Made by a program: the position numbers and the translations under genes. A DNA stretch of 64,000 nt from Alitta virens (lineage: Eukaryota > Annelida > Polychaeta > Phyllodocida > Nereididae), in the NCBI GenBank assembly GCA_932294295.1, contig OW028580.1, positions 24,600,975-24,664,974 on the forward strand, written 5' to 3'. Each line of letters starts with the position of its first letter. The stretch's first letter is position 1. Shown here one piece after another: positions 11,351-22,549 of this stretch. Under the pieces are notes generated by a model. That model saw only the letters and a list, made by a program, of their open reading frames with translations. It ran no database searches and was not told where the DNA came from.

Positions 11351-12289
11351 GTTCCGTCTGTACCTTTGACCATTTTACGTTTGATGAAAAGCTTCCATGA
11401 GGACCATGACATGTCAGTGAAATCGTAAGATTTCCAAACAATTGCTTTTTATGGAATTTGACAGTAATATCTTGTTATTGTTTGAATTATTGGCATAAAT
11501 GGCAGTTTTCCATGCCATTAAGCCATTTATCAACAGAGAATCTACGCAGTCTTTTAACAGTATTCTTTTAACAGTTTTTTTTTTTCCTCTTCCCTACTTA
11601 TTTTGAGCTTGTAAATTCTTGGCCGTGAAGCAAATGTCTTTCGTGCTTTGGATGTTACTAGAGAGGGCATCAAAAGGGGAAATAATGCAGAAAAAAGAGT
11701 GAAATAGTAGAGATGTTGAGCCGAAATGTTGTTCCTGGAACTTATATTCCTCTTTCCTTTCTACATTTTTTTCTTTATGGAATTCTTCTAGGATTCCTAT
11801 CAAGTTTTGTTTTTACTCAGTGGTTGGTTTACAAAACAAAGAGTAATTGCCCAGAAATGTCTGTCATTTTGTAAACTAGAGTTAGCATTTTGGTTAGATA
11901 GGAAGCAGCCAGTGTACATGGTATAGAGGGTTAGACAAGATAAATGCGCTGAGAATGGTTTATATTCTCAAAAGATATATAGGAAGCAAAGGGGTATATA
12001 TCATTCATTGTATGTGAGAGGTGCCTGCACATTGTTTAGTAAATATTAGAAGCATGTATAGGTACGTTTATTTATTGCATGTAGTGGTTTACCTATATAC
12101 ATTAAGATGTTATGCAGGCCTGCATGAGAGGTATGATGTACAGTATATAAATGTTTGGGTGATGCTGTATTATGGTGGGATAAGAAAATGCTTTATATGT
12201 GTTGTTTGAATGAGACGTCAACTTGGCAATGCCATGTACCATGAATTCGAAATTACTCTTAAAATAATTGATAAATACATGCTTGCACT

Positions 12290-12430
12290 GACTGCCTATA
12301 TGCTAAGATAGGTGAATGACCCATCCAATGTGGTTAATGGTGTGGACTCCAACTCAAGTTATCAGTACACAACCTTCTGGTACTGGCAGGCGTACATTCA
12401 AGCTGATTAAACTTGGTATTGGTCATTAAT
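12290..12430 (+). mobile_element. SINE S2, weak diverged fragment
   Basis: GGTGAATGACCCATCCAATG and GGTGTGGACTCCAA resemble the middle of the family. The rest is diverged. Confidence 0.4.
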
Positions 12431-12710
12431 ACCTAGAAAATTCAGAGAGAATGCAAAATAAGACATCAGAAATGAAACATTGCTGGCTTTGCAATTTCAT
12501 ATTTCTGAATCTAACTTGATTACATTTCTGGTTCGACCCATACACATCCATAACAGTCTAATGTATCTAGTGTACTCTAATTTGACCTCAGAGGACAACT
12601 CAGTTTTGTTCATAGCAATTAGCCAATCAATACGAACTTAGTCAAACTGAATTAGTTCCTAATTAATTCAGGAGATTCTGAAACCGACCTTGGATGTTGG
12701 GAGTAGAAAT

Positions 12711-12821
12711 TGACCTGATGCAGCAGTTTCGTTCAGCAGACACCCCAATGACCTTCATATGTAGGTCAAGGTCAAAGGTCGTGATCCAATTTGGCAGAGG
12801 TCAACCCACATGTCAAGGTCA
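12711..12821 (+). promoter_or_regulatory. Cluster of AGGTCA nuclear-receptor half sites
   Basis: Seven AGGTCA-type hexamers in 111 bp: TGACCT at 12711 and TGACCT at 12750 (reverse), AGGTCA at 12763, 12769, 12798 and 12816, and AGGTCG at 12776. The word AGGTCAAAGGTCG is a DR1 arrangement. Function not shown. Confidence 0.35.
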
Positions 12822-14047
12822 GGACCCGCATGAAAGGCACAGAGTTCTGGTCAGCTGGTCAAAGCTGGTGGTCATTGCAACTTGTTAGATCTATGTATAG
12901 TGACTCCATGGTTTGATCACCGCTGGTTATGTACCGTGACTAATGTGCAACTGACCAAAACATTGCTTCTCAAATTAGTTATTCTGAATTATTTGTAAGA
13001 AGATTTTATTGATCATGTTGTGTTAAGTTTATTCTCACAGTATTCAATTTGTTGTAAAATATACATTATGACGGAACCTCGCCATTAATCTTGACCATCT
13101 TACACCTTATGCATAATACGAAGTGTACCGACATAGATTTGTATCGTTAAAGTTATCTTAATATTAAATAAGATTTAATCTCAAAATCATTGAAAAATAG
13201 AGCTGAAACAAAACTGTATTGTGAGTTCTCAGATGCTTGGAGCCACCATTGTTGGAACGACCATGCATCTGTTGTGCTATAGAAAAATGTATGGCTGTAC
13301 CTTCATTGCATATTTTTCTTCCGTTTACGATCTTCAATTCTGGTCAAATCGCTTCTGCGCCATTCTGAATTTCTTGTGCAGTTGCGAATGATGCCAAAAA
13401 TATTGTGTGTGATTGTTTGGAAACTTTGCTGTGATTATTTTGAAGCGATCTTCTGTCGTCTGCTCAGGCATTTCTGCTCTTTGATCTGAGCGGCGTGCAA
13501 ACAAAAGCAAAACACAAACCGTTGCACGTTCGTTGCACCCGTTCAAACGTGGAACTTCGTCAAAACGAAAACATAAACAAACAATGTTTTATGGAATGTC
13601 TCCATGGAATTAAAGCTTGTAATTGTCTGATTCGTTTCCATGGCAATGAACAAGAACCGGAAACGCGATAACAAGGGAATTTCCTGCTTTTAATGAGTGG
13701 TTCTATTGGAGCATGTTTCTGACACACAAATAATTATCTTGGAATTTGGTAGAATGGCTTGCATGTCTATAACGTGTAACATGAACATCATTTAATTCGA
13801 ATGATGGTATCATGGTAATGTATTTCGTGGTTATATTTCCTAATTAATTTAATTAGCCTCAGACATGTGAAGCAGCTTACATGTTATTGTTTTCAAACTC
13901 ATGTAATTAGTAGGACGCCTAATCAGTAATACCATGGAGTCCATGGTAATATGTTGCTAGAAATATGCAGATTACAGTAATTTTATCAATCCTGTCTATC
14001 TTCACAAACCCTACGTCTTTCAGTCTGCCCAGTTGGTACAATGACAG

Positions 14048-14172
14048 CTCACCATTAAGACCACTTACTGAACTACTAAATAGTGAGGTGGTCTTAAAAG
14101 CGAAGTGAATACAGTGGGAAGAATACTGCTGGGGACAAAACTTGTTGGTCTTAATAGTGAAGTGCCCATATA
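14048..14172. repeat. CCTCACCATTAAGACC-family repeat
   Basis: CTCACCATTAAGACCACTTA, then TAGTGAGGTGGTCTTAAAAG and a further GGTCTTAATAGTGAAGTG. Confidence 0.65.
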
Positions 14173-14710
14173 TATCTATATATATATCGGAGTTCTTTTT
14201 TACTGACTGACGAAATTAGACTCTTCTGTCTGGCAAACTCTATAGAGAAACGCCGAGACCAAAGCATGCATTATTCTCATGTTGCCAGAGTTTTGCTTCC
14301 GTATTTTCACCATAATCTTGTTAGACAGCTTATAAAAAGACCTTTCAAGGATGAAAAGAGAGATGCTTTTAGTCTAAATTGGTAAATTTGCTCTTCCCAA
14401 ATAGAGCTTGATGCATAATAAGCCACACAACAGCCAATAAGAGCAGCTTATTCCGTGAGCATTCACACCTAAGGACCCACTAAAAGAACACATTCGTTGG
14501 AAGCAGTTGTATTTGATCCTGGTAGGCCTAAAATGTAAGATACACTTGGGATTGACAATTTTTAAAACAAATGATAATGTTATCTTGAATGGCTTACGTT
14601 TTGTCTGTGGCAGACATGTATGTTGATATTATGCTAAACTGTGAAACATTTACATGAGCGGCATATATCACTTAGCTCCGAAATGGCAGCACAAGTATTG
14701 TTAGGGAAAG

Positions 14711-15040
14711 CCATACCATATACATACCATACCATGCCATATCATACCATGCCATACCATATACATACCATACCATGCCATATCATACCATGCCATACCA
14801 TACCACACGACACCATACCATGCCATACCCTACCATTCCATACCACACCATACCATGCCATACCATACCATACCATACCATACCATGTCATACCATACCA
14901 CACCATGCCATATCATGCCATACCATACCCTACCATACCACACCATACCATGCCATACCATTTCATACCATACCACACCATGCCATATCATGCCATACCA
15001 TACCCTACCATGCCATACCATACCATACCATGCCATACCA
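14711..15040. repeat. CATAC/CATGC pentamer satellite
   Basis: 330 bp of CCATA with CCATG, CCACA and CCCTA variants. All frames are open, giving Tyr-His-Pro-rich peptides, because the 5-base period rarely creates stops. Confidence 0.95.
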
Positions 15041-15094
15041 AGACTACCTTTCTATTGCACCTGACCGTTCCTAATAAGCCTTTCTTGAAATTAC

Positions 15095-15170
15095 CTCACC
15101 ACTACGACTGCTTCACTATTAGACCAGTTGTTCTGCACATAGGTGGTCTTAATGGCGAGGTTCTGTTGTG
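15095..15170. repeat. CCTCACCATTAAGACC-family repeat after the CATAC array
   Basis: CCTCACCACTACGACTGC, TTCACTATTAGACCAG, then GGTGGTCTTAATGGCGAGGT in reverse. It abuts the end of the 14711-15040 satellite. Confidence 0.65.
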
Positions 15171-16237
15171 TATCAAATAGCAAATACAGCATTCTGTGAC
15201 GAAGATTCATTTATGTTTATCTCACCCTCTCAAGTGGGATTCCTCATGAGTTTTTCCTAGTAACGTTTGTAGTAGCAGCTCTGGAAGCCCATCTTTATTC
15301 AGTTGATGGAATTATCTTCTTTCACTATTCTGTTGGTTTTTTTGTGCCAAGCACAGATCCAGTTCTTGGGTCTATTTTCCTTTTCTGATCACGGCCCAGA
15401 CTCAGCAGCTAATCTGGTTAGCTTAATCCGTGGACCTTTTTCTCTCTTCTGTCCCAGAGAACTTGATTAGACAACTAGATGCCCTTTGCCACTAGAGGGC
15501 CCTCTGATTTAGGACCTCAGGGCTCTATGGGTCACACTAGAGGTCATTGTGAAGTCCAAGCAGGTCATTCTTATGCTCAGGTCACCAGGGTGACTTTCGA
15601 GGACCTTAAAAGAACACAAGACCTTTGTAGCAGGGTGCTGGGCCACTGGACTTCTCAGCTTGCTTTGGTCAGGATTGCTTGGAACTTAGTTATTGGTCTT
15701 GTGTAGTGGACTTCGTGGTGTTTTATTGTTGAGATTACTATATTACTATTTATTGACAGTGTCTTGTTTGTGATCTCTAGACGTTGAAATAAATAAATTA
15801 TTGTATTAGATGTATAATGTGTAAAGAGAACTCTGTCCTATGTAAACAATCCTTGCAGACAAGCAACCTGACAAGCCAGCAGCCAAATGATACTTGCCTC
15901 GCTCATTTGATTGCAGATGATGTTACATTGCTTGTGCGTTACATTGCCTCAGAGACAGACGCCAGGTTGACGCCTGTCTGATTTGCCTCGTACAAAAGCA
16001 AAATAGATTTACAGCATCTGCTTTGGGAGGCATATGCATATTCATTGCTCTGCACCAAAGTTGCCTCTGCATTTTCCCACCTGAATTTTTATGTCGCTGG
16101 GATTCCTGAAAAGGATCTGTGTGCGAGGCAGTGTGATATTGTTGTGGGAGTCTGTCATAAGGCAACAGGGAGTATGGAGCCCTGTGGCTTTTTTCTTTTA
16201 AGAAAATACATAAAGAAGAATATATGTGAGAAAAAGA

Positions 16238-16490
16238 CTGATGTATTTTGTATAATGTTACCCTGGGTGTGTCAGGAATAACCATGTGTGGTAGAATGAA
16301 GCGTGAGGCACCTCAACATAAAGGCCACTTCACTATTAAGACAACCAAGGTAGCATTCCAAATCGGGCCAGCGTCGTTTCTACATCATTTTGACGTTGTC
16401 GACATCGCGCCGACGTCGATATGATTTGGAATACTCTCAGGGAACCGGCTTCAAAATACAATAATGAAACAGTAACGGTGATTCTACAGA
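16238..16490 (+). repeat. Duplicated 253-bp segment, copy 1 (contains a mini-element)
   Basis: The first about 110 bp (CTGATGTATTTTGTATAATG onward, to GACAACCAAG) are identical to 21279-21389. The second half holds a mini-element (16345-16443) with ends CCAAGGTAGCATTCCAAAT and ATTTGGAATACTCTCAGGG that are imperfect inverted repeats. Confidence 0.9.
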
Positions 16491-16595
16491 ATATATATGA
16501 CAAGATCTATGATAATGTTAACTGAAAAGAGTCTATAATATTTTTCAATTTTTAGCTAAAGATTAAAAATTACATGTTAACTCAAGCCTATGAGT

Positions 16596-16672
16596 AGACC
16601 GAAATATTGCTGTCATTTGCAAGCCGATAAGCACGAGGCATTCATCGTTAGGCAGTTTGTCGGACTAGTCTA
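16596..16672 (+). repeat. Short dispersed repeat H, copy 1
   Basis: ACCGAAATATTGCTGTCATT, TTGCAAGC, then GGCAGTTTGTCGGACTAG, shared with 45904-45961. This copy has about 20 extra bases (GATAAGCACGAGGCATTCAT) in the middle. Confidence 0.75.
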
Positions 16673-16756
16673 TGATGTTTAGCAAAAAAGGGCTTTTGAA
16701 TATTAACATTTTGTGCTGATTTATGACTATTCCAAATGGTTGATACTATCATACAA

Positions 16757-16865
16757 CCCAGATAGCATTCCAAATTGGGCCAGCGTCGTTTCTACATCGT
16801 TTTGACGTCGCCGACATCGCGCTGACATTGCGCCGATGTTGATACAATTTTGAATATAATCTGGA
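16757..16865 (+). mobile_element. Third copy of the CCAGATAG-TATTCCAAAT mini-element
   Basis: Begins CCCAGATAGCATTCCAAATT, interior TTTGACGTCGCCGACATCGC, right end TTTTGAATATAATCTGG. About 100 bp. Here it stands alone, without the 110-bp flank shared by the other two copies, so it is a separate unit. Confidence 0.8.
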
Positions 16866-17484
16866 AACCAGCTTTAAAATAGCTATGATCTTGTCTGAGC
16901 CTCTGTGATACTTCTGTCATAACCTCTACAACTTTAGTTGAAGTCCATCTTGCATTCTGATTGTGTTAAGATCATGTACTCTCTGCTGAAATGCCCTGTC
17001 AATGGGCTGGGATTTGCACAGTTCATGCCCTGCAGGCCCTGTTTGGCAAACAGGGCATCTCCTCATACCCTCCTAGGTCAATAGAGATGACCTTATGACA
17101 ATGGGGTGGGGGTGCAGACCAGATGGGGTATGGATGGAGCTCTAGGGTTAGGGTGAGGTTATAGAAGGTTAGGGTAATGTTGTGTGTTGGTTGTCTGCGG
17201 GGTTGTGTTATTGTTGTGTGTTGTGTGTTGTGTGTTGTGTGGTGATTACGTGCTTTGTATTGAAATGGGGTAATATTGCTGGAAGTATATTGCACTTCTA
17301 TTGGTGGTATGATGTAATGAGTTGAGGGTGTTCGTGACTAGGACTTGAAACATCTGTCTGCTTTAGTAAACGAAAGTTATTTCAATGACAGTCAAGGTTA
17401 ATCATCGAGTAACTCAAGTTTTTTCTAATCATAGCATAGGATCTTCAGATAATGTAAATTTGTTCAGTTGTGAGTCAGTCGTGA

Positions 17485-17605
17485 ATCAGTCATGATTTGA
17501 TCGTTCGGTCGTGCGATCGGTTGGCCACCGTTGGCGTGTTGGCCAGTTGGTTGGTTGGTCAGTTTGTCGGTCAGTCAGGGTTGTTTGGTCAGTCCATCGA
17601 CCAGT
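17485..17605. repeat. Degenerate GGTC/GGTT repeat
   Basis: TCGTTCGGTCG, GGTTGGTTGGTCAG, TCGGTCAGTCAG words; an old decayed tetranucleotide array. Confidence 0.6.
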
Positions 17606-19614
17606 TGATGCTTGGAAACATGAAATATATTTCGTTTGAATGTGCTCTCCTCTAGATAAGATCCCTACTTGGCTAAACCTCATAGACTACAGCCCTTGGC
17701 TTTAGGTTTCAATTTATTGCCTTTAGTGCTGTCTACGTTTATACAGTTTGACTGGAGAAATGTGTTTTCTCTATTTGTCAATGCATTTATTCTACTAGCC
17801 TAAATCTTGGAGAAATTTCTCCAAGCCTAAATATAGTGTACTCTGAATCAAACATATTAACAATTTGATCAGGTTGCTCAATGCCCAAACACCCCCAATA
17901 TCCAGACTTCACAGTCGACAATTCTCAACTGAAACTTTACAGTAACTTCTTTCAATACAAGCTCCTATACAAATGTACACTGTATTTTCTAGCCCCAAGA
18001 AACTCCTTTGTGCTCAGATATATTTTTCACCACTAAGGCACTAGACTTCAGCCAATGCACTTCAATAAGGGATTAGGATTATGGACACACAAGACGGGGT
18101 AAATATCATGACAGGGTGCAAAGTTTACATTAAACAATAGCATTAAAAGGTCACTGAAGGTCGAGCCAATGTCACTTGACGTGTGTCACTCAAAGGGGTG
18201 AAAGTTTGAGAATCATGGGGGTAAATAAATACAGAGGGTATATTAAAGGGTTATAGTATAGGATTGTTTCATACAGTAGGAGTTTGGTGTGAATTGTCTT
18301 ATGTGTGATTATATACAGTTGTATTAGTGTAGGTGTGATATTTTACATCATTGTAGAAGAGCATTTTCCTTCAATAATTAATAAACAGTATTTTACGATG
18401 ACCATGTTTAATCAAAGTTTTTTTCTGTTAGAAAATTTGTAATTTTGTACTTTTAACAGACAATATGCTTTTCAGCATTTATAATTAAAATTAAGTTAAT
18501 TTTTTGTAGAGGGGCATGTTCATAAAATGTGTTTATGTTAAGGCCACCTCTCAAAAGAGACCACTCTATAATAATTAAGGTCATCTAGATAGATTAAACT
18601 GCTATTGTATATCACCCTCGAATAAAACCACCTCACTATTAAGACAGTTTTGAATCATGTGTGTTCCTGATAATGAGGTTTTAGTGAATAAAGGAATTTT
18701 ATTACGGATGACTACGTTTATTAAATAAATATTATTGCAAATTGACAAATTAAATTTAAAGTGTGGGAATATTGATATTTTTATCACAAGGAATGTAGTC
18801 AACTCAGTATAATGGAAATTTTCTTATTAGCAATTTACTAAGTCACATATTTTCTCCTTTGTGAATGGGAATAGAACACATTTGTTGTCAAGTTGAACTT
18901 AATTTAGCCACAAGTATTGCCTCTTTATCAATCAAGATCTCATCTGTTTCTTGAAAATCAAATCTAGTAAAATATCGAGGAGATTCCTGCTGGGCTGTTT
19001 CAGTTATTTACAGTCACTTTTAGAGTTTAATCAATTCATAAAGAATTCGAGCGCCATAGCTTCATTGTTGACAAGAGAAAAGAACTGGAATTTGACCTTT
19101 TGGAGAATTTCAAGAACCATAATAGTTTCTTCAATTTCACAGCATGAGGTGGGGACATTTAAAAAGGAGATTTTGAAAGTTTGTGAGGCTTTATTCAATT
19201 TTGGAGGTGCCAATATAACTATATTGCCCCAATTAAAAGTTACGAGGGAGGAATTTGTGAGAAATAGTGTCCAATCAGATTTTTTATATTTTTTATTTAA
19301 CTTCCATTTAAATATGCACCTGCCACAGCTGAGAGTGAAAGGTGAAACTTACTTTTCAAATGAATTACCAAATGGAATGTATTGAATATTTTGAGGAGTG
19401 CATTGATGTTTAAACAATTTGCTGTAGTATTATAAGATAGAAACTACATTAGATATAGTTGTGAATGATCGTCGAACCCCGGCGTCTAAATTTGACCAGC
19501 CTCTAATCGGGACCGATCTTGTAATCAAGTCAATACTGCATAGTGAAACTCCACAAATATATAAGACCTTTTGGGAATCACTTACATTGTAAATGTCTTG
19601 GTATCTAGGTGGTC

Positions 19615-19645
19615 TTTAATCTAATCTAATCTAATCTAATATAAT
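19615..19645. repeat. TAATC pentamer repeat
   Basis: Five TAATC units; the same word recurs at 31708-31742 and at 32074-32100, directly at the right edge of the TA-flanked element. Confidence 0.8.
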
Positions 19646-21278
19646 CTGTGTTAATAATCATGATAATCTAATTACACTTTGAGAACGAAATGGTCTTAAA
19701 ATCAAGGTGGTCTAAATTATGCAGCTTTAATTTCTTATAATAATCTGTTCTTTTGCACCTAGCAAGGTGGTCCCATTATAAAGGTATTGATTAATTCTGG
19801 GACTCCTCTTAATTTTTTCTAGTGGCCAAAAAAACTCTTTAGTCCCAGGTGTTAGCTAAGGAATAGAATTTGTCATTGACTCCAAAAAGAAACTAGGTCT
19901 GTCCAATTTCCTTATGTTGATATGCGGCTGAAAAAAGCAAGAAAGAAAGAAGGTAAAAAAGGACTCTACAAAAGACAACTTTGTTGTCTATAGAATTGTT
20001 GTATTAGCCCACAGTAGTGTCTCTTATGGACTTAGCTAACTTCAATACAAGACAGTAAAGTAAACTCTGCAGAATCTCATATTTACTTAAGTTTTAGAAT
20101 GTTGATGTGAAGTTTAAAGAGGTGGTGTTATGTCATGGGTTTCAAGAAAGGTTTGATTTATTGAGATTTTGGTGCCCTCAAAATTTTATATATCCAGATT
20201 TTTTTTTAAAGCTTTTCTTTGATGTCACCAGTAGCAGGGTTTGTAAATAGAATTAGAAGCTCTAAAAAAATTGTATTTGGAGCAGGTTAGAAAAAGATTG
20301 GTTTCCATGGCAACAAATTGGCTTTTTTCTTTGGAACAGAATTGAGTAAATGAGATTGAAAATTTGACTATAAGTTTCCTTTTCACCTACCTTTGTAAAG
20401 CATATTAAATTTTATATTGTAATGTCTTGGACGAAGCATAAAATCCTTTAGCATTTATGTTAAAGTTACGTTTTAATGAGAAAAAAGGGAAAATCCTACC
20501 AAAAATTATATAAATATTACTTTTGAAGACATTTACAGTGTCAAAATTTCAGTAAATTTTCACATGGAGATTATGAATAGATTTTCATATTTGTCGAGAT
20601 ATGATTTAGCCCAAAATTCATCGATTCTGAACATAATTTCGCCTTGAAGTGGAGTCCATGATACGAAATGGAAGAGCAGCGAAACGAGATTTGTAATTTG
20701 CCTCTAAATCAAGATTTTACGTTTTCGGTAATGGGCTGCCATTCCTGCTTTTAGCAAATGGAAAAAAATTGAGAGAGATAAAACGAAGTTAGAAAAAAAA
20801 TCAGGTAATATTTATTGCTTTAATCTGTTGGCAAAATATCAGGACACATGCAAGACCTTGATTTAAGTGGATTTCCATTTAATTTGTTCTTAATTTGGTT
20901 GGAAGAAAAGTACAAGGATTGTAATATAAGAAAAACCAAATCCTATATGGAAGGGTTGAAGAGTTAAGAGCAATAGCAAAAAACTGAAGTAATTAATATT
21001 AGCTGAGCAGTTTAAATTTATGAATATCATATTTTATACAAAAACGTTTTACTAATATTTCATCAATTGGTCACGTTAGGTCTTGAATTGTGTAAATGTT
21101 GATAATATCTGAAAATTGGAAACTTAAATATTTCTCATTGTTTCAAGTATAGCTTTTATGAATTTACAAGTGCAAGGAATCGTTAGAAGGTTAATAGTAA
21201 TAGAAGTTCATAGAACAATACATAGAAGCGGAGCCACAAAATCCATTGGAACTATTCCTGTTGTGCCTCTGAAATATT

Positions 21279-21530
21279 CTGATGTATTTTGTATAATGTT
21301 ACCCTGGGTGTGTCAGGAATAACCATGTGTGGTAGAATGAAGCGTGAGGCACCTCAACATAAAGGCCACTTCACTATTAAGACAACCAAGATAGCATTCC
21401 AAATCGGGCCAGCATCGTTTCTACATAGTTTTGACGTCGCCGACATTGTGCTGATGTCGATAGATTTGGAATACTATCTGGGAACCAGCTTCAAAATACA
21501 GTAATGGAACAGTAACGGTGACTCTTCAGA
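21279..21530 (+). repeat. Duplicated segment, copy 2
   Basis: Partner of 16238-16490. The mini-element part (21386-21482) has better matching ends, GATAGCATTCCAAAT and ATTTGGAATACTATCTGGG. An open frame of 71 codons here starts without ATG and is part of the repeat. Confidence 0.9.
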
Positions 21531-22035
21531 AAATAAAAAATTCTGTTTCGAACCTTATGACTTATAGTCTGTCACTGGCTATTGATAAATTTAACAGAAA
21601 CTAAACCATTGTCTTTCAACTGACATGGAATGTAGGTTTTATATAATTCCTATTCTGGATTTTCAGCCAGAATTAATAAAGGATCAAAGGCTGAGAGGAA
21701 TGTTTTCCAATTTTAGCTTTTTCATCCTCTTTAAGTAACTCTAAGCTTTTGGTCTGGTCTTGACAAATGTGGTTTATTTGAATCAATAGAAATGTCAGAT
21801 TTGGTAAATAATAGAGAGAAATACCAAGAGAAGCAGCTCATTCTAATCATTTGTTATGCTCTTTCATCCTTTTGAAGTAATTTACTACTTATTGGGTGGT
21901 TTCAGAGAGCCCTGGTGTTTATTGCAGAATCTAAGCATTGCTAAGAGCTAAAAGAATTGCTGCACCAGAAATGTTTTTTGAAGTCTGAGCAGAGATTAAG
22001 AAATTCATGGAATTTCTTTATTAAAAGCAATGTGT

Positions 22036-22190
22036 CAATGCTACTGGGTCTGAAGCACAATCAGCTTACATGTATATGACCAGCTACCAGAGGAGACATA
22101 ATGATAAGATGAAAAGGCTTGGAGTTCACACCATTTTAGTATGGTTTTACCCATGGTTCATGGATTGGATCTTATATTCAAGTGATTGTT
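22036..22190 (-). mobile_element. SINE S2, copy 4 (3' half)
   Basis: CTACTGGGTCTGAAGCACAA, TATGACCAGCTACCAGAGG, AGACATAATGATAAGATG, GGCTTGGAGTTCACACCAT in family order, reverse orientation. Confidence 0.75.
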
Positions 22191-22365
22191 AAATTCATAT
22201 TATAGACTACAATTTGTAGTTTGCAAGTTATAAGAAAACTGTTAATTAAAATGTCAGGTGTATAGTAAAATTTGGTGTAACTTTATGTCATTGAAATTTG
22301 ATAATACTAAAGACTTCTGCTTGCAGTGTGACCTTGCCCAAATTAGTATATTTTAGATGATGGGG

Positions 22366-22549
22366 GGGGGGGGGGGTGGATTGGGGCTTTACGTCCTGTA
22401 TGTCTGCACCTGGAGGACAGGCAGGGACCATGGCAATGTAATGAGATGAAGGATGGAACAGCATTCTAATTTGGGCTAAATTGGGAATTGAACCAAAAAA
22501 AAAAATGTTGGTAGGAAGCCTAGGGTGCTATACTGAGCTAAACCCCCAC
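22366..22549 (-). mobile_element. SINE S1, copy 3 (diverged)
   Basis: GGGCTTTACGTCCTG, GGACAGGCAGGGACCATGGC, AATTGGGAATTGAACC and CTATACTGAGCTAAACC follow the order of copy 2. A G run precedes it (22362-22377). Confidence 0.7.

Noticed and set aside
14641..15180. 179-codon open frame and overlapping frames rich in Tyr, His and Pro
   Set aside because: Produced by the CATAC pentamer satellite, open in several frames at once; no start context or domain.
18951..19385. 144-codon plus-strand frame with a stretch (FIKNSSAIASLLT) that faintly recalls the reverse transcriptase to RNase H linker of Ty3/Gypsy elements
   Set aside because: It starts at TTG, lacks catalytic motifs, has no LTR or neighbouring gag/integrase, and a frame of this size is near chance expectation in 64 kb.
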